This document shows, in pieces, positions 1 to 10,339 of a stretch of 64,000 bases of DNA; positions within the stretch are counted from its first letter, which is position 1; every line of letters starts with the position of its first letter. The stretch is from positions 11,235,860 to 11,299,859 of the forward strand of contig JARWIR010000023.1 in NCBI GenBank assembly GCA_029959085.1, written 5' to 3'. Made by a program: the position numbers and the translations under genes. The notes beneath the pieces are model-generated. The model had not been told where the DNA came from and did no database searches. It was given only the letters and a program-made list of their open reading frames with translations. Source of the stretch: Nemophila menziesii (lineage: Eukaryota; Streptophyta; Magnoliopsida; Boraginales; Hydrophyllaceae).

Positions 1-1645
1 ATTCAAAACATTTACCTTATTCTTGGAATACGAACAATAGAAGCAACAAATTCAGTATCGTTTATTTTATCACCTGATAATAAAGAAGTATTTAACTCTT
101 TCATAGTTAAGGATATAATAAAATATCTTACATCTCATTTTATTTGATCTTCGACATACACTACACCAGTTAAAATAGTATTCACTCCAGTATAAACAAC
201 TTGATTGCTTTCTAAAATATTCATCTTTTTTAAGTGGATTATAATTTACCCATTCTTGCACAGTTAGAAATTTAAATTAGAAATGTTTTCATGCATGGGT
301 TATAACTATTGACTTGTGTACCTTTTGACCCAACCTAAAGTACCAACTACAAACATAACATTTTTTTATTTTCAATTATAGCCACAACCCCAACTCTTCA
401 GATTTATTAGTTGCTCAGTAATAATATATGGGTACTTAAAATTACTTTTGCTATATGAAATTTTAAAGCTGCTTTTACAATTGCTTTTTCAATCGGATAA
501 ATAGTATTAGCCTAAACACTAGCAACAAATTTAAAAAGATCAACTTCTGAGCAATTAGTAGTCGACAAATAATCTGACCTATGCAACATAACACACTTAC
601 ATTTCAGTATTATCTACCCTCAAACCAATAATTTTATAATTATAGATTACGTAAAAGTAATACTATTTTCACATAATATTGAGTCATAGCTTTGGTACTA
701 CAGGTTTACCAGTAATAAGTGTTCCTCTCTTGTGAAATACAATAGCATTTATATTCGAGAATTTATCTAGGATACTCCGTCATCGCCAAGTGAAGTTCCC
801 ACCTATAATAATTTAATATTAATAAAAAAATTAACATTAATAAATTCAAAAAACATTTCCAAGGACAGTTGTTGGTATTTTTATGCCAAGTATACATGGA
901 CATGCAATAACCTGCAACATAACCAGAGTAATTAATTTAACTAAATACAAACAAAACCTTCTTAATATACACTTATTAAGGACATGCAGCCTTACCAGAA
1001 CACTACAATAGAGTTATGACGCTAAAGAGACGGGACTTCCTTGGTAAATAGTAGGGGGTATAATTTTGAACCATAATGGTTCCAGAACACATATGTGGCA
1101 GCGAAAAGTGTCATTACCCTGTAAGTGAATTGCACATCTGCTTTAAAAACCATAATTTACTCGTTTAAGATGCGAATTAACAAAAAAATAGAAAAATAAT
1201 TATTGGACATTATCAACTAATCTTTGTACATGAGCTTCTCTAGCTTGTGCTTCTTCTACTAATTGAACAATGTCTCTTATAGCTTTTTCGCCACCTGGTC
1301 TTCTAACTTCAACGATAGGTATTCCGTTTAAGTTTATACTTTTTACCAAAACTTCAACCTATAGTATGAAAAATTTAATTAATTACAAAATACTCCATAT
1401 AAATAGTATATAGTACAATTTTACCTCAGGTAGTTTAGTGACAGGTAGAGCCTCTCATGTAAGACTTAACTCATCCAGTACTTCTACATGATTTCACTAT
1501 CATGTTTGCTTGAATAAGATACTAAGAAATGCAAAGAATATGGGTAAAATAAAAAAAGCAATATTATATTTATGTACTCACCTAGATAAAACAATGATCT
1601 TTTGACCCATCGAAAGACTACTACAAGGATCTTCCACAGTAGTGT
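1..1645 (-). pseudogene. PAA1/HMA6-like copper P1B-ATPase pseudogene, copy 1 (C-terminal end outside window)
   Basis: PAA1 moves Cu(I) across the chloroplast envelope. Read on the minus strand, exon-like blocks follow family order: CSSLSMGQKIIVLS (about 1590-1630), the actuator loop LSLT-stop-EALPVTKLPE (about 1435-1480) where TGE is expected, GGEKAIRDIVQLVEEAQ (about 1240-1310), the membrane motif VIACPCILG (about 905-930), the phosphorylation loop as HKRGTL instead of DKTGTL (about 735-750), YPIEKAIVKAA where HP is expected (about 465-510), VVGTLGWVKR (about 310-340) and LLSGDKINDTEFVAS (about 40-90). Intron-like AT-rich gaps separate the blocks. Loss of the phosphorylated Asp, an in-frame stop and frame changes make it dead. 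PAA1 fits better than PAA2 or HMA5 because of the SREAPVQ-like and SGDK-like stretches. Confidence 0.8.
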
Positions 1646-1678
1646 TCAAATCTTCTAAATCACAATTAACTAAAAGAT

Positions 1679-1815
1679 GTCACATTGCCAAGTTTAATGT
1701 GAGTGTTTAATATTGATCGTTGTAAATCTTCATGTGATGGTACCAACTTCTTGGCATGTGAACGAAAGGGTCCCACTTAAGACTGGTCACATTGCCAGGT
1801 TTAATGTGAGTGTTT
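1679..1815. repeat. Pair of 30-bp direct repeats beside the G6PDH piece
   Basis: A 30-base motif beginning GTCACATTGCCAAGTTTAAT occurs at 1679-1708 and, with one change, at 1786-1815. Each carries TCACATT...AATGTGA, a 7-bp inverted repeat around a 9-base loop. The second copy runs straight into the G6PDH-like codons. The same arrangement is kept in copy 2 (about 43055-43191). They may mark a capture junction, but no transposon end is recognised. Confidence 0.6.
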
Positions 1816-1904
1816 TAGAAACCGGGAGGCTCTCCATCAACGTTCTTGGAGCTTTTGGTGATCTCGCTAAGAAAAAAACTTTTTGGGCTCTTTCCCATCT
1901 TTGA
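1812..1904 (+). pseudogene. Glucose-6-phosphate dehydrogenase N-terminal fragment, copy 1
   Basis: The last 30 codons of an open frame starting at 1713 read [20 protein letters not shown] and then TFWALSHL. This is the NADP-binding start of plant cytosolic G6PDH, whose family motif is [15 protein letters not shown]. The Ser of GASGD is Phe here and the Pro of FPAL is Trp. The frame stops at 1904 with nothing of the enzyme following. G6PDH makes the first NADPH of the oxidative pentose phosphate pathway; this 31-residue scrap cannot. It lies on the strand opposite to the PAA1 and APT pieces on either side, which argues for joining by capture or rearrangement. Confidence 0.75.
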
Positions 1905-2034
1905 CACACACACTCAACCACATCAACAACAACACGCTCTTTAAATTAAACAACTTAAACACAAGAATTTTTAGTTAAACATATTTATATATAAAAAAAA
2001 CATATTATTGTTTCTTCAACGTTATAAACTTACC

Positions 2035-2475
2035 AAGTATCATATTTCCCGTTCTTAAGGTTTCACTAATTGCAATAATATCATCAACTACTAAGGCCTG
2101 GTCTATAGGTTGTACAACCAAACATGCATATCTATTTTCTCTTAACATAACTCTAGTACTTTTCTACAATTACCTCTCTTGATACATAATTAGGATTGTT
2201 AGTACTTGGATTGAGGAAGAGAAAGTTAGAATCTATTAAACAGGTAATCAATGAATCCACACAAAAAGTCACACAAAATGTAAAAATGTATTGTAAGAAG
2301 TGATGAATCATTCTAATAAATGAAATAAGAAAAATAAATCAACCTTGCAATTTCGTGGGTGTCCTCATAGGAATATGTTTGTCCCCAATAGCTAACGCGA
2401 TTAGAGGACTAAATATAAAACCTCTTGCCTTAATACATGCATTGTTTCATCGAGATGAATCAGTTACATTATTTA
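2035..2475 (-). pseudogene. Adenine phosphoribosyltransferase pseudogene, two exons, copy 1
   Basis: Minus-strand translation gives two neighbouring exons of APT, which salvages adenine to AMP using PRPP. The upstream one (about 2345-2475) reads ARGFIFSPLIALAIGDKHIP with MRTPTKL after it, matching the family's ARGFIFGPPIALAIGAKFVP and LRKP. The next (about 2040-2190) starts EVIVEKY and, after a stop and a frame change, reads QALVVDDIIAISETL, the PRPP-binding loop (family VVDDLIATGGT) with the two glycines lost. An AT-rich intron-like gap separates them. Frame breaks and the damaged PRPP loop mark it as a pseudogene. The retained intron means it was copied from DNA rather than from mRNA. Confidence 0.8.
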
Positions 2476-2479
2476 TTTA

Positions 2480-3011
2480 AAAATTGGATATATATAATCA
2501 AAGGAACATATTAATAACCATCATTAAAAGTAGGGGTAAGAGAAGTTTAATACAACAATGAGTCTCTCAGCTTATTTAAAGGTGATAACTCCAAATAATT
2601 GTAACTAAATGTCAAAATTGCTGAAAAATGTTTCAATTAATAAAAAAATTAAAATAAGCAGCCAAATGGATAAAAGTTATAATATACTATTAATTTAAAA
2701 TGTAGAAATAAATGAATAGAATAAAATATCTTTGGCAACAAGATTGATTTTTTTAGTAACCTTAAAAGACACTTGATCAAGTAACAATGTTGCTATATCA
2801 TAAAAAATAGTTCATGTACATCTATTTCCACTTTTGTTAATAAGCTCAAAACACAATCCTTGTGGTGAAGAAATTCTTCTAAATCCATGGAAGATTCTAG
2901 TATAAGTTCAAAAATAATAAATACTAATATAATTATTTTTATTTTCTTATTATATGTCTGAATTATTTCTAAGAATCTTAAGTACGGGAATATTTTAGTA
3001 TTATATATATG

Positions 3012-3044
<33 letters not shown>

Positions 3045-3945
3045 TCAATAATGGTTAGTTATAATTCATAAGTTTATTCAATATATTAATTATTCATTAA
3101 AATAATGATTTGTGTTATTTAATGATTAAATAATAAAAAAATCAAAATAGAATAAACAGAAATAGGAAATAATTTCTTATCAGAATACTAAATTAGTTAA
3201 CAAAATAATATATTTAGGAAACAAATATTATATGACAATTAGCTAAAAATTATTAATTAATTATTGACAACTAATACAGTAACTTTAAAAAACCCGTATT
3301 CAAGTTATTAACACCAACTAATCCTTAATTTTAAATATGTTTAAATTATTGAGGTTTGAAATAACTATTAAATTGTAATAAATAAAATAATTCTTTACAT
3401 CTTAATTTAATTATCCTTTATACTCTTATATAAATAATTTAAGAAATATCATTTATTATTAATATAATTAAGCACCATTAACAAATTAATAGATAATGTT
3501 GAAGTTAAGGGAAAAAATATGTTTATTATTTTACTAGAGATAATGATCTAAATAACTTGAAAAAAGTCTTGACAATCTAAATTGATAAATATATCAAAAA
3601 TAGACAATTAAAATAAGATGAATCGAGTACATTGTATTTTTATTTTTTTAGAATTTTTTTATGATTTAGATAAAAAATGAAATAGTAAAAAATGTTATAA
3701 ATAAATTCAGAATTAAAATTTAAAATTAAAAACTATAAAATAAAATATTGTTGAAATAATAAATTCATTTTTAATCCATTTCAAAAGTATTGAAAAAATA
3801 TAGTTTTCCTCTTTAATAAGGATAAACAAAGAAATTAAATACTCAACTTCTTAAAAATTCAACAAAAAAAGTAATACTCAAACTTCTCAAAAATTCAACG
3901 ACAATAAGATTTTTTATTTGAAAATGCAATATATGAAAATACTCT
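2480..3945. other. AT-rich non-coding stretch with a TA microsatellite
   Basis: No coding sequence is recognised. A (TA)n/(TATG)n run lies at about 3001-3045 and is about 20 bp shorter in copy 2 (about 44379-44404), a normal slippage difference. From about 3030 onwards the sequence is also shared, more diverged, with 17835-18990, so it belongs to a repeat unit present three times in the window. Confidence 0.6.
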
Positions 3946-4330
3946 TATAATTCTAGTAGGTCAAAATTTGAATGATAATCTGACCAATCGTTGTTTTCAG
4001 GAAAGCTGTAGGAATGTTGTTGGTGTTGTCCTCGTCGTTATTATTGTTCCTACGAGAATTGTAGCTGGAGGTGAAACTTGAAGCATGCATAGGTTTAAAT
4101 TCGGTGAGATCGGTTTTTTTGTTTCTTGAATAAAACATATCTCTGATGTTATATATATTGCTGTTACTGCTATGAACCCGACTCCAAAAGTCTATCGGCC
4201 TTGGTGTTTGATAAAGGCTTTGATTAGGTTGACATTTTATCTGTTTTTCATGATTCTTCATGTCTTGGAATATTTTTCCATATGGACTAAAATCTCTTGG
4301 AAAAATCTGACTCGCCCAGTTAAACAATTT
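3945..4330 (-). pseudogene. C-terminal fragment of an unrecognised Asn/Ser-rich protein, copy 1
   Basis: An open frame (3953-4327) encodes a polar, Asn/Ser/Gln-rich segment with PRDFSPYGKIFQDMK, QSLYQTPRPIDFW and an acidic Asn run. A one-base frame change near 4000 leads into NDWSDYHSNFDLLEL followed by a stop at 3945-3947. The same tail appears as NDWLDYLSNFDQPEL plus a stop in the diverged copy near 18945. Conservation of tail and stop across diverged copies implies that the ancestor was a real coding end. The acidic, Asn-rich character would suit a transcription factor C-terminus, but I do not recognise the family. No N-terminal domain is present. Confidence 0.5.
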
Positions 4331-4559
4331 ACATCATCCTCAACAGCTAATAAAGCATACAAAGTCCCGCTATCACAATGCTCGACTCAATAACTCAGTC
4401 TGAGAGCACAAACACAACTCCAAATAAGTAAAAGTGTCAACAATTGAGTTGTTTGAATCGGTGGAGGAATGTATACGGTGAATTATAGTAATAACGACGT
4501 AACTTGCTCTCAATCACTTCCAAAGATCCTTATCTAGCTCACCTAGTGTCTTGTTGTTT

Positions 4560-4915
4560 CGCTGAGTCTTTCCTGAAACCAGGCAAAATGTTAAGCCCAA
4601 AGAGAGGTGCATTCTTAACCTTAGAGGAACTAAGCAGATTTATACCGACTGTATAATAACCAAATCCAATATAGAGAGAGAATATTATAGTGTATCTAGA
4701 GTGTACCGAATTCTTTTATGAAATAGGGTATTTATAAAGCTCGAAGATGCACGCAAAGCACTAGCTTGGTGCACAATATTAGGAGAGGATAAGTTCACAC
4801 TATAGGCTATCGTGGAGTCTGGCCAACCGGGCAGAGAATTGTATAGTACTGAGCGTATACACTTATGTATGATCTAGGTCGACAAGGGATGTCTATCCTG
4901 GGAAGATTTTAACAC
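4560..4915 (-). mobile_element. Probable solo copia-type LTR, copy 1
   Basis: Read on the minus strand, a purine-rich tract is followed by TGTTAAAATCTTCCCAGG at about 4914, then a TATA-like TTTATAAATACC about 180 bases on (near 4730), an A/G-rich stretch, TTATACAGTCGG, and an end near 4560. The piece at 35985-36325 has the same order of parts, including TTTTGACACTCCTCTTCC on the plus strand and ATACAGTCGG on the minus strand. This layout is typical of Ty1/copia LTRs in plants. No primer-binding site or internal region is seen next to it, so a solo LTR is the best reading. Exact ends are uncertain. Confidence 0.4.
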
Positions 4916-5211
4916 TCTTATCCCCTTCCTAAGACGTTCCTTTCCCTCAACCACCTATACTCTTATTACCAAAAGGAATTTATTACCTCTTTCAGTTTTA
5001 CGCCGATACAAGGTTGGATCGACTATTTAATCTTCTTGGCACGTCTTTTCCATTGTCTACTGTAACATTCATTGTATTCAGATACAAATATTGTATAACC
5101 TATCCTTTAATGAGGTATTATTCAGTTGAGTATCAAATTATATTAATCTACAATTAGTTTTATATCGATTTTAATATTTTAGAATATTATTTTTCAATTT
5201 TAACACATATA

Positions 5212-5559
5212 TTAGAGTGGAGAATACTTCTTATTTATATAAATAACTAACCATGTTTCTAAAATAGTTATTGAATAATGAAACTTCAAAATTTTCACAT
5301 ACACATACTCAGTCTCTAATGATCTAAAGAATACATAATCTCTATAGTCAAATCTTTTCGGAGCCCAAGTTTCTGCTTCCTCAATAGTGTGAACGCTTGT
5401 TTCTTCGAAGAGATAAGAATAGTAATCTAGAAAACATGTTCGTATATTCCACTCATGTTCTTTCAAAACCCCGTTGTTAACTTTAATGGGCAGAATCTTT
5501 ATTGCCACTTCTTCTTTGTTGTATGGCCACAAAGACGAATTTCGTATTTTTATCTCCAT
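5212..5559 (-). CDS. Unrecognised 115-codon ORF, copy 1
   Basis: This open frame starts MEIKIRNSSLWPYNKEEVAI and contains ETWAPKRFDYRDYVFF and a hydrophobic end. The second copy (46574-46921) differs in one residue only (Trp36 to Ser). I recognise no family and no signal peptide. It is AT-rich like its surroundings and may be a chance frame or a relic. Conservation between the copies reflects the recent duplication and is no evidence of selection. Confidence 0.25.
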   Translation of the reverse strand: MEIKIRNSSLWPYNKEEVAIKILPIKVNNGVLKEHEWNIRTCFLDYYSYLFEETSVHTIEEAETWAPKRFDYRDYVFFRSLETEYVYVKILKFHYSITILETWLVIYINKKYSPL

Positions 5560-5579
5560 GTTAAGTCAACGTTGTTGTA

Positions 5580-6750
5580 TTCTATCTACCCAATATTTTT
5601 TTCGACACTCATATGTTTGTTTCAACTAGACTCTGAGATGCCCTTCCTCTAACGGGATGTTAGAAGTTGGTTGTTTGTTCACACTTTTAGTAACTTATCC
5701 TGCAGTTTTTTAATAAAGATCTCCTGGTTTTTTATTATTTTTCAGCTCTATATATTAAGAGCTCTTGTCCAAGAAAACCTCCAATAATTCTTGTGTTCTT
5801 GGTACGCCTTATGAAATTACCTCCGAGCATTGTTTGTATTCCATCCAAGAAGATTAAAATCTAAACATGTTTTATCCTTGTCTCATGGATGGATCGTATT
5901 GGAGAATTAGTTGTGAGTGATCAGATTCTATTGCTAGTGGGATAACCACATACGACGCAAATATACGATCAAGTTTTTCCTTGACGAGGTTACTATGTCC
6001 ATTGGTTAGTCCAAGTATAGAAACACTCGTAAGAGTGTAAATTGTTTAGGTTATTATTATGTAAAAAATCTTTAATTCCATTATATTGTTCATATTGGAA
6101 ACTGTATTTCTTGTTAAAGTTCAATATGTCATTAAAATCACCAGTATAGATGCAATAATATCAATTTGTATCTTATCAAAATTAATGGATGGTACAATAA
6201 TTAATTTATCAAATAAACAAGAAGATCAAAATTATTAAGTCCCTAATAGTCATGTATTTTCTATTTTGTGTTGTTGAGTTAATTCACACTATAGTCCATT
6301 ATTATAAATGCGTATATATAGCAATATAGGTGTGTACTAATTATATATCAAGAAAAAAGTACAATGAAAGTGTATAAATATATACAATATTCCGTTTAGT
6401 GTAAAATTTGTATGATAATCAAACCGCGTGGAAGTTGAACATACTTTAGATTTTTCTATAAAGTAACTTTCGTATATCTTTATAAGAATTGTAGATATAT
6501 ATTAAAAAATAATGTATCTTTTGAAATAAATTATCACTCATTTCTTAAACTAACGAGTTTTTAGCTTGTATGTCAAAACTTGGATTATCCAAGTTTAATT
6601 TATTTCTATCTTTGTTTCTTTCATCTAGGGCAAATCTAATATAAATATATTAATTTAGATTATAAAATTTGTATATTTATTAAGTTTATTATTAATCTAA
6701 AGTAAATATCTAATGATAAAATATAATTTAAAATATTGAACAAGATGAAT
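5580..6750. other. AT-rich interval, no gene seen
   Basis: Short frames only. GAAACTGTATTTCTTGTTAAAGTTC at about 6098-6122 is also found at about 20047-20071, right at the start of block C, so a small shared repeat lies here. Nothing else is recognised. Confidence 0.5.
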
Positions 6751-8095
6751 AAGCTTGTAGGTGTGCGACCACCTAGAATCACCTTCAAGTAAGTAATAAT
6801 TAATCTAAATAATTAGTAATCAGCATGGTGGTGGTCCTTTGTGTGTTCTAAAATAAATGCAATAAGGAAAAGAGAACCACAACTGCAAGTGTACAGTTGT
6901 CCAAAGTAATATATGTGATAATACAGATTCGGTCTTAGGGACAGATTGGTTGACTCTAATGCTTATTGAATAGTGGTTAATTGCCCGTAAAAGCAAGTAA
7001 ATGATTTTAAAAATGTTTGTTTTGGTTTCCCTAAAACTAAGACAATTAATTAAAATACTAAATTAAATAGAATATTAAACTAGACGTGAGAAAATAAAAT
7101 AACTAAACATAAAATAACTAGATGCAAGGATTTAGCATAACTCTATTCATTCTATGTTTTGTTTAAGATACAAATCGGAATTCTCCTTACCCCCGTTAGG
7201 GTGGATTAAGGAGCTATTCCTAGGTGTTACAAACCCCGTCAGGGTGATTATAGTCCACCTTCGAATGATTAAGTTTTTATTACCCAATAGGCCATAGGAT
7301 TAATTAAGCTCGACAAAGTAATTAACTTCTATCCTACATTCATTACTTGGTTCCATACATAGGCCCCCCGTCAAGGTGATCCATTCGCCACTAAATGGAA
7401 TAGCCTAAGTATTAAGTCTTATTGTTGAGTCGCGAGTTCAATAATAGTAAATAAGTACAAATTAAATAATAATACTAATTACCCAATTTGATTTAAATTA
7501 ATATAATCCCAAATCCCAACACATGAAATGAAATAGATTTGGGATTAACCCATTATGCGTTCTCAAGCACTTTATAAGTTTAGCTCATATTAATACGAAA
7601 AAATAAGAAATTAAAATAAAATGAATTTATAATTGTTTTACAGAGTAAAATAGAAGAACCTAATTACGGAGTTGAATTGGCTGAGAATTGGAGATGAGAA
7701 TTGGAGATGTTGATAATCTCCCGCTCTTGACTTCTTCTCTTCCTTACTCTAGCTTCTTCTCTAGTGTTCAGACTTCTCTCTTTTCATAAGCGTATGAATT
7801 ATGTGTTAAAAATATGAGTCTAAAGCCTATTTATAATATGAAATTCAGACTATGACTTTTCTAAAGGATTAAATGAAAAATAGAAAGCCCAAATCCATTA
7901 CTTAAGCCCAAATCCCGTAGCGCTGCACCACCTCCACTAAATTGGCTCTAACCGACTCGTTTCAAGTCGGAATGACTCCGTTCCAGTTGCTAAATTTCTG
8001 TAACTCGATGAGGAACAAAACATATTCACAAGTCAGAAGCTGAATCCACTCCTAGATAGTATTTAAAACCTACAAACTTTTCACTAAAAAGAACA
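6750..8095. mobile_element. Probable gypsy-type (Tat-like) LTR remnant, copy 1
   Basis: The interval has the look of plant Ty3/gypsy Tat-lineage LTR regions: CTGCAAGTGTACAGTTGTC, then a stretch about GACAGATTGG, repeated CCCCGTTAGGGTG / CCCCGTCAGGGTG / CCCCGTCAAGGTG blocks with GGAGCTATTCCTAGGTG, AATCCCAAATCCCAAC, and a C/T-rich block around 7720-7780. No reverse transcriptase or gag is found beside it. The ends are not defined by a clear TG...CA with target duplication. Copy 1 lacks about 24 bases present in copy 2 at about 48543, while copy 2 lacks 19 bases present here near 7893-7912, between repeats of AAGCCCAAATCC. Confidence 0.4.
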
Positions 8096-8099
8096 ATAT

Positions 8100-9050
8100 T
8101 ACATGCAAAAGTTTAATAAATGAAAAATACTGGAATTAAAAGAGAAAAAATCGATTTATAGCATATTAACACCAAATGTCTATCTAAATAGTCAAATAAA
8201 CACCACAAATGATGTCTCCCAAGGGCATAAAATTAGAACATTTAGGGCGACATCAAATGGCTTGTAAAAACTCATTAATAAATCATCAAGATAGCAACTC
8301 ATGCACAAGAACCATTCTCATTTTAAGGTACTAATCGTCAAAAATTTTCCAAGAATCTTGTAATAATAAGTTATGATACAAAGTGAGTTATTAAAGATAA
8401 TTAAAGAATTATAGTGAAATATATCTAATAGTAAATAAGAAACAATAAAAATTATATAAACACAAAATAATGTATTCATATCAACTGTGGGCATTTAAGA
8501 AAGAGATGTGTTTATATACAATATTGTACTTTAAAATGTGAATAAATACTTTCATAGGGAATTCATATCTTATCATAACTAATTCATGGTAAAATACTTA
8601 ATTTATAAAATAATATTGTCCCTCAATAGTCAAATTTTGTTTATTTTGTTTGGTTGAGTTATATCATAATATAATCGATTATTATCAATGTATATATATA
8701 TATATAAATCCACGTGTATAATCATTATATATCAAACATATGAAAGTGTATAAATATAATACAAGATGCCATTATGTGTAATAAAATTTAAACAAAAGAG
8801 TCTAATTTCGTCATTTTTTGCATTTGTATGAGAGTCTAATACTAAAAAAGTTACAACAAGGGTAATATTTCGACATCTTTCATACCTAGTTTTAAATATA
8901 ACTTTCAAGATGCTTCGAAGTTGAACATACTTTGGCTCTTTCTATTACGTAACGTCCATACATCTTTATTAGACTCGTAGATATAGAAATATAAATTATC
9001 GGCCATACACTATTTTTCAACATCTTTATTAGCCGATAGTGATTATTTTT
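8100..9050. other. AT-rich interval, no gene seen
   Basis: No coding frame, RNA gene or transposon end is recognised. A (TA) run lies near 8693-8705. The motif TCTTTATTAG is repeated around 8955 and 9025. Confidence 0.5.
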
Positions 9051-9515
9051 TTAAAATTTCAGGCGCACACAAAGCGCTTGAGTGAGATTTAAAATGAACA
9101 TATGCAAAATAAGTTTATATGGATAAGTATTACCATGAAGTTTGATTGTACAGTGCTTTGGGTAATTTACTCGTGTCTTCTTTCATTCCACCTCCCACCA
9201 ACAAGTGGACTCATAATATGTTATTCACATAATTAGTCAAGTTTTTTGGGATGAGTCAATTCTCCATTCAACATAAAGATCCTAGATGGACATAATTAAT
9301 GCACAATAATGATATCTAATATGGATTGTTTGGTCTTTGTTAATAGCTTACACAAAATTTTGACGTTTATGTTTAGTAATCTTTATGTGAAGTATATTAC
9401 TATATTATTTTCAAAATTTTAACTAATATTGTTCTCATATATATTTGATTTTTTTGTTTTGTTTGATAATCTTACTCGATGTGTCTTTTTTTATGGATAA
9501 CTTTGTTCAGGCCTA
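9050..9515 (+). repeat. Dispersed repeat D, copy 1
   Basis: From TTTCAGGCGCACACAAAGCG to GATAACTTTGTTCAGGCCTA this is shared with 50416-50881 (block A copy 2) and, slightly more diverged, with 31420-31876. All three copies end at the same place, AGGCCTAATA, and start with a splice-acceptor-like TTTCAGG. No coding potential is obvious. A stand-alone mobile unit or a captured gene segment are both possible. Confidence 0.7.
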
Positions 9516-9541
9516 ATATTATACATGACATAGTATGGTCG

Positions 9542-9700
9542 TTAAAGATGGTTTCTGACTCTTAGGCACAAAGCCCGAACAAATATTGTCTCTACCACAG
9601 AGACCAAATACATTATACCAACGACTACAAGTACCCGAGAAGAGATATTATGATCTTTTTCGTCCCCATCTGGAAAATAGAATACAATAATAAGAGGGGA
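9542..9700 (-). pseudogene. Hydrophobic-exon fragment, unrecognised, copy 1
   Basis: The minus strand encodes RVLVVVGIMYLVSVVETIF followed by VRALCLRVRNHL, one likely membrane helix with a basic tail. Related frames occur at 20704-20860 (MVLVVVCIIFVVSMVAKIL, then VHALCLKVKN) and 63530-63660. Copy 2 of block A is at 50908-51066. The recurrence of one helix with a conserved ALCL(R/K)VK tail in diverged settings suggests descent from a true membrane-protein exon. The family is not recognised. Confidence 0.45.
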
Positions 9701-10339
9701 GCAACTCTGCAAAGTATGAATTGTAGGTAAACAGGAATGATAAGTAAGGTAATCGTTCATATGGATTGATTGCGATTAAAGGATTTCAGAGTAATGTAAA
9801 TTTGTAGAGTTTGTAATTCAAATGATTAAATACTAAAGATGAATCTATGAAAATAGAAACCTTGGAAGAAAACCTTATGCTCTCCCTTCTTTCTAACTTT
9901 CTCTCTCTATGGGTTTGCCTTCTTGGAAATACCTCTTGAGGCTTTAGCTCCGTCACCTCCGCCCGACCACCTACCACCACTTCCATATTTCCTAGCCCTC
10001 TCCCGGCCATCCCTTCACTTACTTCCTGACATTACCTTTTTTCATAGTTTTCAAATTTATTTTTCCTTTTCTTTTCTTAATTTGCTTATTCAAGAGATAT
10101 TGTAAGCTTTAATGGTGTTATAAAAATTTGATCTTGTGCATTGAATTTTGTGCAGGACAAGGAATTTCCTTCATTAGCCTCAGACCTCTTATTCATTTAA
10201 AATCGTGATTTACCTTTTCCGTTTTCCATCATTTTTTCTCTCTATATTAGCCTCACCATTTTTCTCCATTTTATCAGTCATATATCAACCTTTCCGTTTT
10301 ATTTTTTTTCCATTGGCCTACTCTCCTCTTCCCTTTAAT

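Noticed and set aside
1..1645. Assignment of the ATPase pieces to HMA5 or to PAA2
   Set aside because: First considered, but the end motif TMLTPS.AG...GVMTNSLLLR and the LSGDK and VEEAQ.REA stretches fit PAA1 better.
4172..4393. 73-codon plus-strand frame, repeated at 45534
   Set aside because: It lies antisense to the Asn-rich fragment and has no recognisable features; conservation comes from the duplication.
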